Origin: DASUPK01 sp963724665
GTDB taxonomy: Bacteria > Actinomycetota > Thermoleophilia > Solirubrobacterales > 70-9
Assembly (NCBI GenBank): GCA_963724665.1
Contig: CAVRVH010000012.1
Span: 186,001-250,000, forward strand
Direction: 5' to 3'
Length of the DNA stretch: 64,000 nucleotides
The notes under the pieces are model-generated. The model had not been told where the DNA came from and made no database searches. It worked only from the letters and a program-made list of their open reading frames with translations. Positions 8,823 to 17,491 of the stretch are shown here, piece by piece; positions within the stretch are counted from its first letter, which is position 1, and each line of letters begins with the position of its first letter. The position numbers and the translations under genes are program-made.

Positions 8823-9254
8823 TCACTCCTGAGCGGCTTCGACCGCGGCGTCCATCGCATCGGATGGGGCCACGCCTTCTGCGTACCGGTGGTGGATCGC
8901 CAGCGCGTTGCCGTCCGGGTCGCGGAAGATCGCCTGCTTGCAGACTCCGCTGTCGATCGTCTCCGTGACGAACTCGACGCCGCGCGACTCGAGCTCGGCC
9001 TTCGCGGCGTCGTAGTCGTCGACGTGGAACTCGAGTGGCGTGTTGTTGGGGGCAAACTCAATTCCGAAGGCGTCGACCTGCATCAGCGCGATCGTCACGG
9101 TCCCGGTCTCGAACTCGCCGGCCGGCATCTCTCCCCACTGCTTCCCGAAGGGCAGGCCGAGGGTCTCGCCATAGAACTTCCTGGCCGCCTCCCAGTCCTT
9201 GGTCGGAAAGGCGATGAAGTCGACGCCGTTGAGCAGTTGCGTGTTGGTTTCCAT
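8823..9254 (-). CDS. VOC (glyoxalase/bleomycin resistance fold) protein
   Basis: A 143-residue vicinal-oxygen-chelate protein with paired beta-alpha-beta-beta-beta modules: GVDFIAFPTKDWEAARKFYG, GLPFGKQWGEMPAGEFETG and the C-terminal IFRDPDGNALAIHHRY. It probably binds a small molecule or metal, but the substrate is unknown. AAGGTG at 9262-9267 supports the ATG at 9254; a GTG at 9263 also exists. It is the last gene of the arsR-SRPBCC-SMP30-VOC operon, 22 bases after the SMP-30 gene, and ends exactly against the convergent PafBC-like gene. Confidence 0.83.
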   Translation of the reverse strand: METNTQLLNGVDFIAFPTKDWEAARKFYGETLGLPFGKQWGEMPAGEFETGTVTIALMQVDAFGIEFAPNNTPLEFHVDDYDAAKAELESRGVEFVTETIDSGVCKQAIFRDPDGNALAIHHRYAEGVAPSDAMDAAVEAAQE

Positions 9255-9275
9255 ACCCGGCACCTTGTCAGATTC

Positions 9276-10118
9276 CTACGGCCACCCGGCGCCCGGCGCC
9301 GGAGCCTCCGTGGTCAGCACTTGACCGGTGCGCGGCTCGGAGAACATGCCCTCGGGGCCGCGCCACTCCTGACACACCATGAACAGCGTCGTTCGGTCAG
9401 GACCCCCGAGGGCACACGCGAAGCAACCTCGATCGACCTCGATCGTCTGCAGCACCTCGCCCCCCTCGGCGACGCGTACGCAGCGCTGGTTCGGCACGTC
9501 CGAGTACCAGACGGCGTTCTCGGAGTCCATGCAGATCCCGTCGGGCACTCCGTCCCCGAGCTCCGCCCAGACCCGGCGGTCGGTCAGACCACCCTCGTCA
9601 TCGACAGCGAAGGCGGTCAGCCTCTTTGCGTAGGACTCCGCGACGATCAGCGTCGAGCCGTCGGCCGACAGATGCATGCCATTCGGGAAGGCGAGCCCGT
9701 CCGCAACCTGTCGGACCGAGCCGTCCGGCGAGACCATCGTGATGACGCCGGGCGCGAAGTCCTCGCCCGCCATCAGGTCGAAGCCGCCGCCGTTGACGTA
9801 CGCGTTGCCCACGGCGTTGACGACGAGCTCGTTGTTGGCCGGCGGGTCGGATGCCGCACCGAGGTCGGCGTGGGTCGCCATCGTGCCGTCGGGCTCCCGG
9901 CGCATCAGGAGTCCCTCGCGAGCCGAGACCAGCAGGAGGCGGCCATCGGGCAGCCACCCGGCGCACATCGGGAACGACGGACCATCGAGGAGCACCTCCC
10001 GGTTGCCCTCGAGGTCCACCGCGATCAGCTCGCGCGTACCCCAGTCGGAGAGCCAGAGCCGGTCCTCGTGCCAGCGCGGCTGCTCGCCGAACAGGATGCC
10101 GTCGAGGAGGACCCTCAC
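9276..10118 (-). CDS. SMP-30/gluconolactonase family protein
   Basis: A 280-residue six-bladed beta-propeller protein. Typical segments are LFGEQPRWHEDRLWLSDW (blade 1), GVITMVSPDGSVRQVADGLA, FPNGMHLSADGSTLIVAESY and DGVPDGICMDSENAVWYSDV. The acidic and asparagine residues that bind calcium in this family are present (E near the N-terminus, the N of FPNG, the D of PDGICMD). The likely activity is hydrolysis of a lactone or related ester; the substrate is unknown. The GTG start overlaps the stop of the SRPBCC gene (10115-10118), indicating coupling within the ArsR operon. Confidence 0.85.
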   Translation of the reverse strand: MRVLLDGILFGEQPRWHEDRLWLSDWGTRELIAVDLEGNREVLLDGPSFPMCAGWLPDGRLLLVSAREGLLMRREPDGTMATHADLGAASDPPANNELVVNAVGNAYVNGGGFDLMAGEDFAPGVITMVSPDGSVRQVADGLAFPNGMHLSADGSTLIVAESYAKRLTAFAVDDEGGLTDRRVWAELGDGVPDGICMDSENAVWYSDVPNQRCVRVAEGGEVLQTIEVDRGCFACALGGPDRTTLFMVCQEWRGPEGMFSEPRTGQVLTTEAPAPGAGWP

Positions 10119-10633
10119 CCGGCCGCCTGCGAGTAGCGCAGCGAACCGGGCGTATCGAGTTGCTCACCCGTCTCCAGGAGCGTCTTCAGGCCGGAGAGGA
10201 TCATCGGCCAGCCGCCGTAGAGCTCGCCATTGGCGTCAATCGGGAGTTGGTCATGGATCACGGTCAGCTGGCAGGAGTCGGCGACCTTCCTGATCTCCCA
10301 GGTCACCCGCGACGGGCCGACGGCCTTCACCTCATCGCTCCACAGGGCAGTCATCGTCTGCACGAGCCGGTTGGGCGGATCGACCTCCACGTTCTCGCCC
10401 TCGGCGATGTCAATGACTCCGGGGACGCCGGAGCTGTAGGTGGAGCCCTGTGTCCAGTCGGACGTGGTGGCGACCCCGAAGCTGTACTTCGCCCGCATCT
10501 CGGGATCGGTGATCGCCTCCCAGAGGCGCTCGGGGGTGGTCTTGATGTAGATCTCGAACACGGCCGTCCCGGTGCCCTCCTCGGGATCGGGGACCAGCGC
10601 AATGCGATGGGGTACGTCGAATTCCTCAGGCAA
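10115..10633 (-). CDS. SRPBCC/AHSA1-like protein
   Basis: A 172-residue START-like helix-grip protein (KTTPERLWEAITDPEMRAKYSFG, then PNRLVQTMTALWSDEVKA and WPMILSGLKTLLETG). AHSA1-like proteins are commonly encoded directly after an ArsR regulator, as here, and probably bind a hydrophobic ligand. The start is TTG at 10633, supported by GGAGG just upstream inside the arsR gene, which it overlaps by eight bases. The role within the operon is unknown. Confidence 0.85.
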   Translation of the reverse strand: MPEEFDVPHRIALVPDPEEGTGTAVFEIYIKTTPERLWEAITDPEMRAKYSFGVATTSDWTQGSTYSSGVPGVIDIAEGENVEVDPPNRLVQTMTALWSDEVKAVGPSRVTWEIRKVADSCQLTVIHDQLPIDANGELYGGWPMILSGLKTLLETGEQLDTPGSLRYSQAAG

Positions 10634-10943
10634 CGTCTTCCTCCTCGAGTTCTCGTTTCAGGTCCGTGAGTCCGGAAACCCAGGGCTCCGCGTACTTGCT
10701 GACCCAGCGCTCGTAGACGAGCCGGATCGGGACCGGGTTCAGGAAGTGGAGCTTCTCGCGGCCGCGCCTGCGCGTGACCACGAGATTGGCCTCCTCCAGC
10801 ACCCTGAGGTGCTTCATGACGCCGAATCGCGACATGGGCAGGCGCTCCTCGAGCGCACTCAGCGTCTGGCCGTCCTGCTTGAAGAGCTGGTCGAGCAATG
10901 CTCGCCGGGTCGGGTCGCTGAGCGCCTTGAACACCTCATCCAT
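10626..10943 (-). CDS. ArsR-family winged-helix repressor
   Basis: A 105-residue HTH regulator: DEVFKALSDPTRRALLDQLF, LSALEERLPMSRFGVMKHLR and VTRRRGREKLHFLNPVPIRL form a canonical ArsR-like winged helix. No metal-binding cysteines are visible, so it probably responds to an organic ligand or acts with the SRPBCC partner, as in the SdpR/AHSA1-linked ArsR group. The ATG at 10943 is preferred over a GTG at 10973 because a complete promoter with an embedded palindrome lies directly before it. It heads a four-gene operon and is probably autoregulated. Confidence 0.88.
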   Translation of the reverse strand: MDEVFKALSDPTRRALLDQLFKQDGQTLSALEERLPMSRFGVMKHLRVLEEANLVVTRRRGREKLHFLNPVPIRLVYERWVSKYAEPWVSGLTDLKRELEEEDVA

Positions 10944-10950
10944 GTCGGTG

Positions 10951-10980
10951 AGTATAGGTGACCTTTTGGTCACATGTCAA
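10951..10980 (-). promoter_or_regulatory. Near-consensus promoter with operator palindrome in the spacer (arsR operon)
   Basis: Reading leftward: TTGACA (10980-10975), an 18-base spacer, then TATACT (10956-10951), with the ATG seven bases further on. The spacer contains the perfect palindrome GTGACC-AAAA-GGTCAC (10958-10973). A bound dimer would cover the space between -35 and -10, so this is the probable ArsR operator. The geometry predicts a leaderless transcript. Confidence 0.8.
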
Positions 10981-11000
10981 GAGCAGTAAGAATCCCCTGG

Positions 11001-11711
11001 ATGCCGATCGACCTCGAACGCCTCACCGCGGCAAATCCAAGTCCGATGACTCTGGACGGGACCAACACCTACGTGGTGGGCCGCGATCCCGCGGTGGTGA
11101 TCGACCCCGGCCCCAATGACGCGGGCCACATCGAGGCCGTCCGCGAGGCGGGCGAGGGGCGCGGCGGCATCGGAACAGTGCTGCTGACCCACGGCCACGG
11201 CGATCACAGCGACGGCGTCGAGGCGCTCGGAATCGAGCCCACTCCGGTTTCCGATAGCGAGACCGTCGCCGGCCTCCAGGCGATCGCGACCCCGGGGCAC
11301 GCCGCAGACCACTTCTGTTTCCTGCTCGAGAAGGCGTGCTTCACCGGGGATCTGATCCTCGGCCTGGGCTCCACGATCGTCGGGCCGCGCGACACCGGCG
11401 GCTCGCTGCTCGACTACATGCGCTCCTTGGAGCGTCTGCAACAACTGGATCTCGAGATCCTCTACCCCGGTCATGGGCGCGAGGTCAACGACCCGCAGGC
11501 GAAGATCGCCGAGTACATCGAGCACCGTCTGATGCGGGAGCGCAGGCTGGTCGCCGCGCTCGACCGCGGGGAGCGGTCGCGGGGCGCCCTCCTCGCGGAG
11601 GTGTGGGACGACGTCCCGGCGGAGCTTCGCGGTCCGGCCGCGATCGCAATGGAGGCACACCTCGAGAAGCTCCAGGACGAGGGGCGCCTGCCCTCCGATC
11701 TGCGGGACTGA
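11001..11711 (+). CDS. MBL-fold metallo-hydrolase (LACTB2-like)
   Basis: A 236-residue metallo-beta-lactamase-fold protein. The metal motif HGHGDH is in LLTHGHGDHSDGVEALG, a second histidine follows in IATPGHAADHF, the aspartate is in CFTGDLILGLG, and the last histidine is in LYPGHGREV. The C-terminal helical extension (EYIEHRLMRERRLVAAL) matches the LACTB2/ribonuclease-like hydrolase group. The actual substrate (RNA, thioester or other) cannot be told. I use the ATG at 11001 (MPIDLERLTAANPS); an earlier ATG at 10974 would lie on the arsR operator. Confidence 0.87.
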   Translation: MPIDLERLTAANPSPMTLDGTNTYVVGRDPAVVIDPGPNDAGHIEAVREAGEGRGGIGTVLLTHGHGDHSDGVEALGIEPTPVSDSETVAGLQAIATPGHAADHFCFLLEKACFTGDLILGLGSTIVGPRDTGGSLLDYMRSLERLQQLDLEILYPGHGREVNDPQAKIAEYIEHRLMRERRLVAALDRGERSRGALLAEVWDDVPAELRGPAAIAMEAHLEKLQDEGRLPSDLRD

Positions 11712-11744
11712 CCGCCCGCGCTCGGCCCCTGGTATGAACCCCTG

Positions 11745-14132
11745 ATGGGCATCGATCCAGCTCGACTGCTCCGCGGCGGCGCCAAAGGGATGGGCATCGG
11801 AACCGCGCTCTTCGGGGCGACGGCCGCCGGCATCTGGTGGCGCCTCTTCCGGCAGCCCCTGCCCAGGACCAGCGGGAACGTGGCGGTCAAGGGCCTCGAA
11901 GGCGACGTGGAGATCATGCGCGACCGCTGGGGGATGCCCACCGTCCGTGCGAAATCGGCCGCCGATCTCTGGTTCGGGCAGGGGTTCTGCCACGGCCAGG
12001 ATCGGCTCTGGCAGGTCGACATACAGCGCCGGATCTGCTCGGGCCGGGTTTCCGAGATCGCGGGCCGCGCCGGGCTTCCCGTCGACCGGCTGATGCGGAC
12101 CCTCGGCCTGCGTCGCGTGGCCCTGCGCGAGGAGGCTGAGCTCGACGGCGATCTCCGCCCGCTCCTCGACGCCTATTGCGCTGGGCTCAACGAGGCCGTC
12201 CGCACTGCCGCCGCGCCGCCTCCGGAATTGCAGCTCCTGCGCCTGGAGTTCGAGCCGTGGCGGCCCGCCGACATGCTCGCCGGCGGCAAGCTCCTCTCCT
12301 TCGGCCTCTCGACCAACTGGGAGCGGGAGCTGCTGCGCGCCGACCTGATCCGCGAGCTCGGTGAAGAGCGCGCCGCCAAGATCGACCCCACCTATCCGAA
12401 GGGCAACCCGGTCGTATTGCGGCCCGGGCACGGTTTCGACGGCGATGGCCTGGGGCTCGCCGAGCAGATCGGCCGCGTCCGGGACCAGATCGGCCTTGCC
12501 GCGGCGGCCAGCGGCTCGAACAACTGGGCAGTCAGTCCCAGCCGGTCGACGACGGGCGGCGCACTGCTCGCCGGCGATCCCCACCTTCCCAGCGGCATGC
12601 CGGGCGTCTGGTACGAGATCTCCCTGGAGCTCGACGGGCGCTGGTGCCGCGGGGCCTCGATCCCGGGGCTGCCGGGCGTCTCGCTCGGCCAGAACAACGA
12701 CGTCGCGTTCGCCTTCACCAACGTGATGGCGGACGTCGAGGACCTCTTCGTCGAGCGAATCGAGGACGAGAGCTACGAGTTCAAGGGGGAGCAGCGGCCG
12801 CTCGAGATCGTCGAGGAGCTGATCTCGATCCGCGGTCAGGATCAGCCCGAGCGCCACGAGGTTCGCCTCACCCACCACGGGCCGATCGTCAACCAGGCCC
12901 TCGGCGCCGACGACGAGCAGCCGCTGGCACTTCGGTGGGCCGCGCTCGACGAGCCGTCCATCTCCCACGCGCACGTCGGGATGCTCGAGCCGACCAGCGG
13001 CCCCGAGCTGGTGGAGATGCTCGGCAGCGTGACGATGCCGGTCTCCAACCTCGTTTGGGCCGATCGCCACGGATCGATCGGCTACAAGATGATGGGGCGC
13101 ATCCCGAAACGGAAGGGTGATTGCCCGGACCTGCCGAAGCCGGGCTGGACGGGGGAATTCGAGTGGGACGGCTGGATCCCCTACGAGGAGCTGCCCGAGC
13201 TGGTCGACCCCGAGGAGGGGTCCATCGTCACCGCGAACAACCGCGTGGTCGACGACGCCTACCCACACCACATCACCAGCGACTGGCTCGACGGCTATCG
13301 CGCCGCCCGGATCGAGCAGCTGCTCAACGAGACCGACGAGCACGACCTGGAGAGCTTCGGCCGGATGCAGACCGACCTCTACTCGATCCCCGGCGACGAG
13401 GTGGTCCACCGGCTCGCACGGCTGCAGCCCACCAGCCAACGCGAGGTGCAGGCCATCGAGCGGCTGAAGAGCTGGGACCGGAGGCTCAGCCCGGAGACCG
13501 TGGCCGGAACGATCTATCAGGCGTTCCTGCTGCGGCTGGCGCGCGAGTTCACACGCGAGGCGATCGGCGACCGGGATCTCGCGGACCGCTACCTCGACCG
13601 GGCCGACAACGGCTTCATCGCCCACGTAACCTCGCCGTGGCGCTGGCACTCTCACCTGCTGGCACTCTGGGAGGAGGGCGACGAGGATCTGATCGGCGGC
13701 TCCTGGGACGAGCTCGTCCTCGAGGCGCTGCGCGGGGCGCTCGACGATCTCACTGACCGCTTCGGCCCGGACCCCGAGACATGGCAGTGGGGTCGCGTCC
13801 ACGCCCTGCAGTTCCCCCACGCTCTGGGCGGCGTGCACCCGGTCGCCGAGCGGGTCTTCAACCGGACCCTCCACCCCGGCGGGGGGCAGGAGACCGTCGC
13901 CCAGATCGCGTACGACCCGAACGATCCGTACGCGGCGATCTGGGCGCCGAGCTGGCGCATGCTGGCCGATCCGGCGGCGCCCGAGCGCTCGCAGTGGCAG
14001 GCGTTCACCGGCCAGTCGGGCCACGCCTGGAGCCGCCACTACGACGACCTCCAGCCTCGCTGGGAGGTTGGCGCGACCCAGTCGATGGCCGGCGAGGCGC
14101 CGTTCGAGACGTTGGTCCTGTCCCGCGCCTAA
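11745..14132 (+). CDS. Penicillin acylase family (S45) Ntn-hydrolase
   Basis: A 795-residue precursor of the penicillin/acyl-homoserine-lactone acylase family. Residues 15-32 form a hydrophobic N-terminal segment (membrane anchor or signal). The alpha-chain region contains FGQGFCHGQDRLWQVDIQRR. The autoprocessing site is GSNNW, with catalytic Ser258 as the new N-terminus of the beta chain. SPSRSTTGGALLAGDPHLP follows and ITSDWLDGYRAARIEQLL appears later. It hydrolyses an amide of unknown identity, probably outside the membrane. The start codon of the next gene overlaps its TAA stop (TAATG), so the two form a unit. Confidence 0.9.
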   Translation: MGIDPARLLRGGAKGMGIGTALFGATAAGIWWRLFRQPLPRTSGNVAVKGLEGDVEIMRDRWGMPTVRAKSAADLWFGQGFCHGQDRLWQVDIQRRICSGRVSEIAGRAGLPVDRLMRTLGLRRVALREEAELDGDLRPLLDAYCAGLNEAVRTAAAPPPELQLLRLEFEPWRPADMLAGGKLLSFGLSTNWERELLRADLIRELGEERAAKIDPTYPKGNPVVLRPGHGFDGDGLGLAEQIGRVRDQIGLAAAASGSNNWAVSPSRSTTGGALLAGDPHLPSGMPGVWYEISLELDGRWCRGASIPGLPGVSLGQNNDVAFAFTNVMADVEDLFVERIEDESYEFKGEQRPLEIVEELISIRGQDQPERHEVRLTHHGPIVNQALGADDEQPLALRWAALDEPSISHAHVGMLEPTSGPELVEMLGSVTMPVSNLVWADRHGSIGYKMMGRIPKRKGDCPDLPKPGWTGEFEWDGWIPYEELPELVDPEEGSIVTANNRVVDDAYPHHITSDWLDGYRAARIEQLLNETDEHDLESFGRMQTDLYSIPGDEVVHRLARLQPTSQREVQAIERLKSWDRRLSPETVAGTIYQAFLLRLAREFTREAIGDRDLADRYLDRADNGFIAHVTSPWRWHSHLLALWEEGDEDLIGGSWDELVLEALRGALDDLTDRFGPDPETWQWGRVHALQFPHALGGVHPVAERVFNRTLHPGGGQETVAQIAYDPNDPYAAIWAPSWRMLADPAAPERSQWQAFTGQSGHAWSRHYDDLQPRWEVGATQSMAGEAPFETLVLSRA

Positions 14133-14602
14133 TGCCCTCCCGCCGCGACGAGATCAAGCTCAGCGACGACGAGCTGGCGGAGCTGGTCGAGGGCGAGCGG
14201 ATCGTGATCGTCTCCTCGATCGGCCCGCGCGGCTGGCCGCACTCGATGCCGCTCTGGTACGTGCCGCGCGACGGCGAGATCTGGATCTGGACCTACGCCA
14301 AGTCGCAGAAGGTGAAGAACCTGGAGCGGGACCCGCGCGCGACGCTGCTGATCGAGACCGGCGTCGAGTACCAGGAGTTGCGGGGAGTCCAGATCGAGGC
14401 GGAGGCCGAGCTGATTCGCGACATCGACCCGATCGTCGACTTCGCCAAGGACCTCACCATCCGCTACAGCGAGGGCATCGAATCCGTCGAGGGCGACGCC
14501 GCCGCCGCCTTGCAGGCTCAGGCGCCGAAGCGAGTCGCGATCCACTTCCACCCGAAGCGGGTCGCGACCTGGGATCACCGCAAGCTCGGCGGCGTCTACT
14601 AG
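14132..14602 (+). CDS. Pyridoxamine 5'-phosphate oxidase-like (flavin/F420-binding split barrel) protein
   Basis: A 156-residue split beta-barrel protein: ERIVIVSSIGPRGWPHSMPL, YVPRDGEIWIWTYAKSQKVKN and ERDPRATLLIETG are typical of the PPOX superfamily, which uses FMN or coenzyme F420. In actinobacteria many members bind F420, and an F420-associated zincin is encoded at 38698-39780, but the cofactor cannot be decided here. The ATG overlaps the stop of the acylase gene as TAATG, so it is translationally coupled. Confidence 0.8.
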   Translation: MPSRRDEIKLSDDELAELVEGERIVIVSSIGPRGWPHSMPLWYVPRDGEIWIWTYAKSQKVKNLERDPRATLLIETGVEYQELRGVQIEAEAELIRDIDPIVDFAKDLTIRYSEGIESVEGDAAAALQAQAPKRVAIHFHPKRVATWDHRKLGGVY

Positions 14603-14616
14603 GGCTCGTCAAAATT

Positions 14617-14637
14617 GGGTGGAGGATTGCACCACCC
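14617..14637 (+). terminator. Weak hairpin after the acylase-PPOX operon
   Basis: GGGTGG (14617-14622) pairs with CCACCC (14632-14637) around a nine-base loop, followed by TTAGTTT. The T tract is short, so termination may be partial. Confidence 0.4.
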
Positions 14638-14714
14638 TTAGTTTCAATGACCGTTTCCCCTGGAAAGTGGCAGAATCCCCACCCGTCTGGATGACAAAAC
14701 GAATGGGGGATTCG

Positions 14715-15335
14715 ATGCGAAGGATCGCACTTGCCTTGACCATCACAGCGACGATGCTGCTGGGCGCAGGAAGCGCTCATGCGTCGACGCTCTTCAGTGG
14801 TGGCGGACTCATCATCTACACCGCCAGCCAGGGCGAGTTGAACGACGTGCAGGTCGGGACCGGCAACCTGCTCGGCGGCACAGTGGGGACGTACACGTTC
14901 ACCGACCTCGACGCCAACCCGATCTCGGTCACCGGCGGCCCCTGCGAGTTGATCAACGGTGTCGGCATGTGCAGGCAGGAGCTCGTGAGCAGCATCATCG
15001 TCGACGTCCGCGACCGCGATGACAGCGCCAAGGTGGCGGAGACGGTGGGCATCGGCGCCCTGATGATCGGCGGCCGCGGCAACGACACCCTGCTCGGAGG
15101 CAACGGCAACGACATCCTTAAAGGCAATGACGACAGAGACTCGCTCCGGGGCCGCGGGGGTGCCGACGTCTACAAGGGTGGACGCGGGCGCGACAACCTG
15201 CAGACGCTCGACGGGAATAGAGACACCTTCATCTCCTGCGGCGATGGCAGTGGCGACGTGCTCCGCAAGGACAAGATCGATCCGCGCGGCAATCACTGCG
15301 AATTCAGCAACCACAAGAACCCGTCGAAGCCCTGA
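14715..15335 (+). CDS. Small secreted RTX-like calcium-binding protein
   Basis: A 206-residue protein with a signal peptide (RRIALALTITATMLLGAGSA, then HAS). The C-terminal half has four to five glycine/aspartate nonapeptide-type repeats (GGRGNDTLL, GGNGNDILK, GRGGADVYK, GGRGRDNLQ), the calcium-binding beta-roll pattern of hemolysin-type RTX proteins. Paired cysteines (GPCELINGVGMCRQ, later SCGDG and HCEF) may form disulphides. It is much smaller than RTX toxins, so a surface or adhesion role is more likely. GGGGA at 14706-14710 supports the ATG at 14715; upstream in-frame ATGs exist. Confidence 0.8.
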   Translation: MRRIALALTITATMLLGAGSAHASTLFSGGGLIIYTASQGELNDVQVGTGNLLGGTVGTYTFTDLDANPISVTGGPCELINGVGMCRQELVSSIIVDVRDRDDSAKVAETVGIGALMIGGRGNDTLLGGNGNDILKGNDDRDSLRGRGGADVYKGGRGRDNLQTLDGNRDTFISCGDGSGDVLRKDKIDPRGNHCEFSNHKNPSKP

Positions 15336-15389
15336 TTTTGGGGGCGGAGTCCTGCTCGACGGGGTTCACCGTTTAGCCTCCCCGGCGCG

Positions 15390-16466
15390 ATGGAGAACCT
15401 GAAAGGGCTGATCCTCTCGGGAGGAGCCGGCACCCGCCTGCGTCCGATCACGCACACGTCGGCCAAGCAGCTCGTGCCGGTGGCCAACAAGCCCGTGCTC
15501 TTCTACGGGATCGAGGCCCTGGTCGAGGCGGGGATCACGGAGATCGGCATCATCATCGCGCCGGAGACCGGTGAGGAGATCAAGCAGGCGGCCGGGGACG
15601 GGTCGCAGTTCGGCGCGTCAATCACCTACATCGAGCAGGAGGCGCCTCTCGGCCTCGCTCATGCGCTGCTCACCGCTGAGGAGTTCCTGGGCCAGAGCCC
15701 CTTCGTCATGTACCTGGGGGACAACCTGCTCCGCGACGGGATCGTCGAGCTGGCGGAGGTCTTCCGCAGCTCCGAGCCCGATGCGCTGATCCTGCTCACC
15801 AGCGTCGAGGATCCCTCGTCCTACGGAGTGGCCGAGCTCGACGGAGACCGGGTCGTTCGCCTGGTCGAGAAGCCCAAGGACCCGCCGAGCGACCTGGCTC
15901 TGGTCGGCGTCTACATGTTCGCGCCCTCGATCTTCGAGGCCGCGCACGCGATCAAGCCCTCCGCCCGCGGCGAGCTCGAGATCACGGACGCGATCGACAG
16001 GCTGATCGAGTCCGGCGGCCGGGTCGAGCCGCACATCGTCCGCGGCTGGTGGAAGGACACGGGGAAGCTCGAGGACATGCTCGAGGCAAACCGGCTGGTC
16101 CTCGAGGACATCGAGCAGCGCATCGACGGCGACCTCGACGACGCCTCGCGCGTCGAGGGGCGCGTGGTGATCGAAGAGGGGGCGAAGCTCGAGCGCACGG
16201 TCGTCCGCGGACCGGCGATCATCGGCGCCGGCGCGCAGATCTCGGATTCCTACATCGGCCCCTACACCGCGATCGACCGTGACGTGGTTATCACCGGCTC
16301 CGAGGTCGAGCACTCGATAGTCCTGGCCGGATCCAGCATCCGCGACCTGCACGCCCGCATGGAGGCGAGCCTGCTCGGCAAGAACGTCAGGCTCAGCCGG
16401 AGCGAGGGGATGCCCAAGACTCTGCGCTTCCTGGTGGGCGACAACGCGGACATCTCGATCCCATGA
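15390..16466 (+). CDS. rmlA: Glucose-1-phosphate thymidylyltransferase, long form
   Basis: A 358-residue nucleotidyltransferase that makes dTDP-glucose from dTTP and glucose-1-phosphate. The signature LILSGGAGTRLRPITHTSAKQ is at residues 7-27, with PFVMYLGDNLL and later RGWWKDTGKLEDMLEANRL. It is longer than the 290-residue RmlA. The extra C-terminal part (about 245-358) has hexapeptide left-handed beta-helix repeats (VVIEEGAKLERTVVRGPAII, then GAGAQISDSYIGPYTAI), as in StrD-type enzymes. First gene of a three-gene dTDP-sugar operon; it overlaps rmlD by ATGA (16463-16466). TAGCCT at 15374-15379 is a possible -10. Confidence 0.93.
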   Translation: MENLKGLILSGGAGTRLRPITHTSAKQLVPVANKPVLFYGIEALVEAGITEIGIIIAPETGEEIKQAAGDGSQFGASITYIEQEAPLGLAHALLTAEEFLGQSPFVMYLGDNLLRDGIVELAEVFRSSEPDALILLTSVEDPSSYGVAELDGDRVVRLVEKPKDPPSDLALVGVYMFAPSIFEAAHAIKPSARGELEITDAIDRLIESGGRVEPHIVRGWWKDTGKLEDMLEANRLVLEDIEQRIDGDLDDASRVEGRVVIEEGAKLERTVVRGPAIIGAGAQISDSYIGPYTAIDRDVVITGSEVEHSIVLAGSSIRDLHARMEASLLGKNVRLSRSEGMPKTLRFLVGDNADISIP

Positions 16467-17491
16467 AGATCCTGGTCACGGGAGCCGGAGGGATGCTCGG
16501 CCACGACGTCGTGAGGGTCGCGGAGGGCATGCGTCACCAGGTCGTCGCGCTGACCCACGACGATCTCGACGTCACCGACCCCGCACGCGTGGAGCGGCTG
16601 ATCACTCGCGAGCGGCCAGGGGCCGTCATCAACTGCGCTGCCTGGACCAACGTCGACGGCGCCGAGGAGTCCGAGCATGACGCCGAGGTGATCAACGGCC
16701 AGGGAGCCGGATTCGTGGCCGGAGCGGCGGCCCAGGTCGGGGCCAAGGTCATCTATCCCTCCACCGACTACGTCTTCGACGGGACGAGCGGGCCGTATGG
16801 CGAGTCCGACGACCCCGACCCAATCAACGCGTACGGGCGGAGCAAGCTCGCGGGCGAGCGCGCGACTGCCCTGGTCAATGGTCGCAGCTTCGTCGTTCGC
16901 ACCTCCTGGCTCTTTGGCCCGCACGGCGGCAACTTCGTCGAGACGATGCTCAGGCTCGGCCAGGGTGGCGGACCGGTGGTCGTCGTGCACGACCAGGTCG
17001 GCTGCCCCACCTACACGGGACATCTCGCCGTTGGCCTGCTGCGCCTGGTCGACACCGGCGCCTACGGGATCCACCACATGGCAGGCGAGGGAAGCTGTTC
17101 CTGGTACGAGTTCGCGATGGAGATCTTCCGCCAAGCCGAGGTGGTCACCCGGGTGATGGCCTCGACCACGGACATGATGGAGCGCCCCGCGAAGCGGCCG
17201 GAAAACTCCGTGCTGGTCAGCCGGCGCTCGGCGCCGATCGAGCTGCCGCCCTGGGAGCGTGGGCTCTCCGATTACCTCGCCCGGCGCGGTCACACCGAGG
17301 CGGAGGAGACCCCGAAGAAACAGCGGTCGAGCTCATCTCGCCGGCAGCCCATGCTCGACTGGACCCACAGGGAGCGCGAGGAGCGCGAGGCCGACGGTGA
17401 GGAGATCACGGGCGAGAGCGAGCTGCCGCTCGATGACGTGAGCTGGGAAGACGGAACCGACGGAACGGACGAGGGAGCGGACGCCGCGTGA
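16463..17491 (+). CDS. rmlD: dTDP-4-dehydrorhamnose reductase with C-terminal extension
   Basis: A 342-residue short-chain dehydrogenase that reduces dTDP-4-keto-rhamnose to dTDP-rhamnose. It shows the NAD(P)-binding ILVTGAGGMLGHDV at the N-terminus, NCAAWTNVDGAE, the catalytic YPSTDYVFDG and YGRSKLAGE (Tyr/Lys), and RTSWLFGPHG. The enzyme normally ends near residue 285-290. Here about 55 further residues follow: a basic Ser/Arg patch (PKKQRSSSSRRQ) and then a highly acidic tail (DDVSWEDGTDGTDEGADAA). The tail is probably disordered. It overlaps rmlA and rmlB by four bases each. Confidence 0.93.
   Translation: MKILVTGAGGMLGHDVVRVAEGMRHQVVALTHDDLDVTDPARVERLITRERPGAVINCAAWTNVDGAEESEHDAEVINGQGAGFVAGAAAQVGAKVIYPSTDYVFDGTSGPYGESDDPDPINAYGRSKLAGERATALVNGRSFVVRTSWLFGPHGGNFVETMLRLGQGGGPVVVVHDQVGCPTYTGHLAVGLLRLVDTGAYGIHHMAGEGSCSWYEFAMEIFRQAEVVTRVMASTTDMMERPAKRPENSVLVSRRSAPIELPPWERGLSDYLARRGHTEAEETPKKQRSSSSRRQPMLDWTHREREEREADGEEITGESELPLDDVSWEDGTDGTDEGADAA

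Noticed and set aside
10977..14039. Very long open frame (about 1000 codons) on the minus strand opposite the MBL and S45 acylase genes
   Set aside because: It is a GC-rich shadow frame: composition is dominated by R/A/G/D/V, there are no domains, and both opposite genes have clear families and motifs. The same applies to the long antisense frames at 7203-8777, 24740-26668 and 26771-28870.
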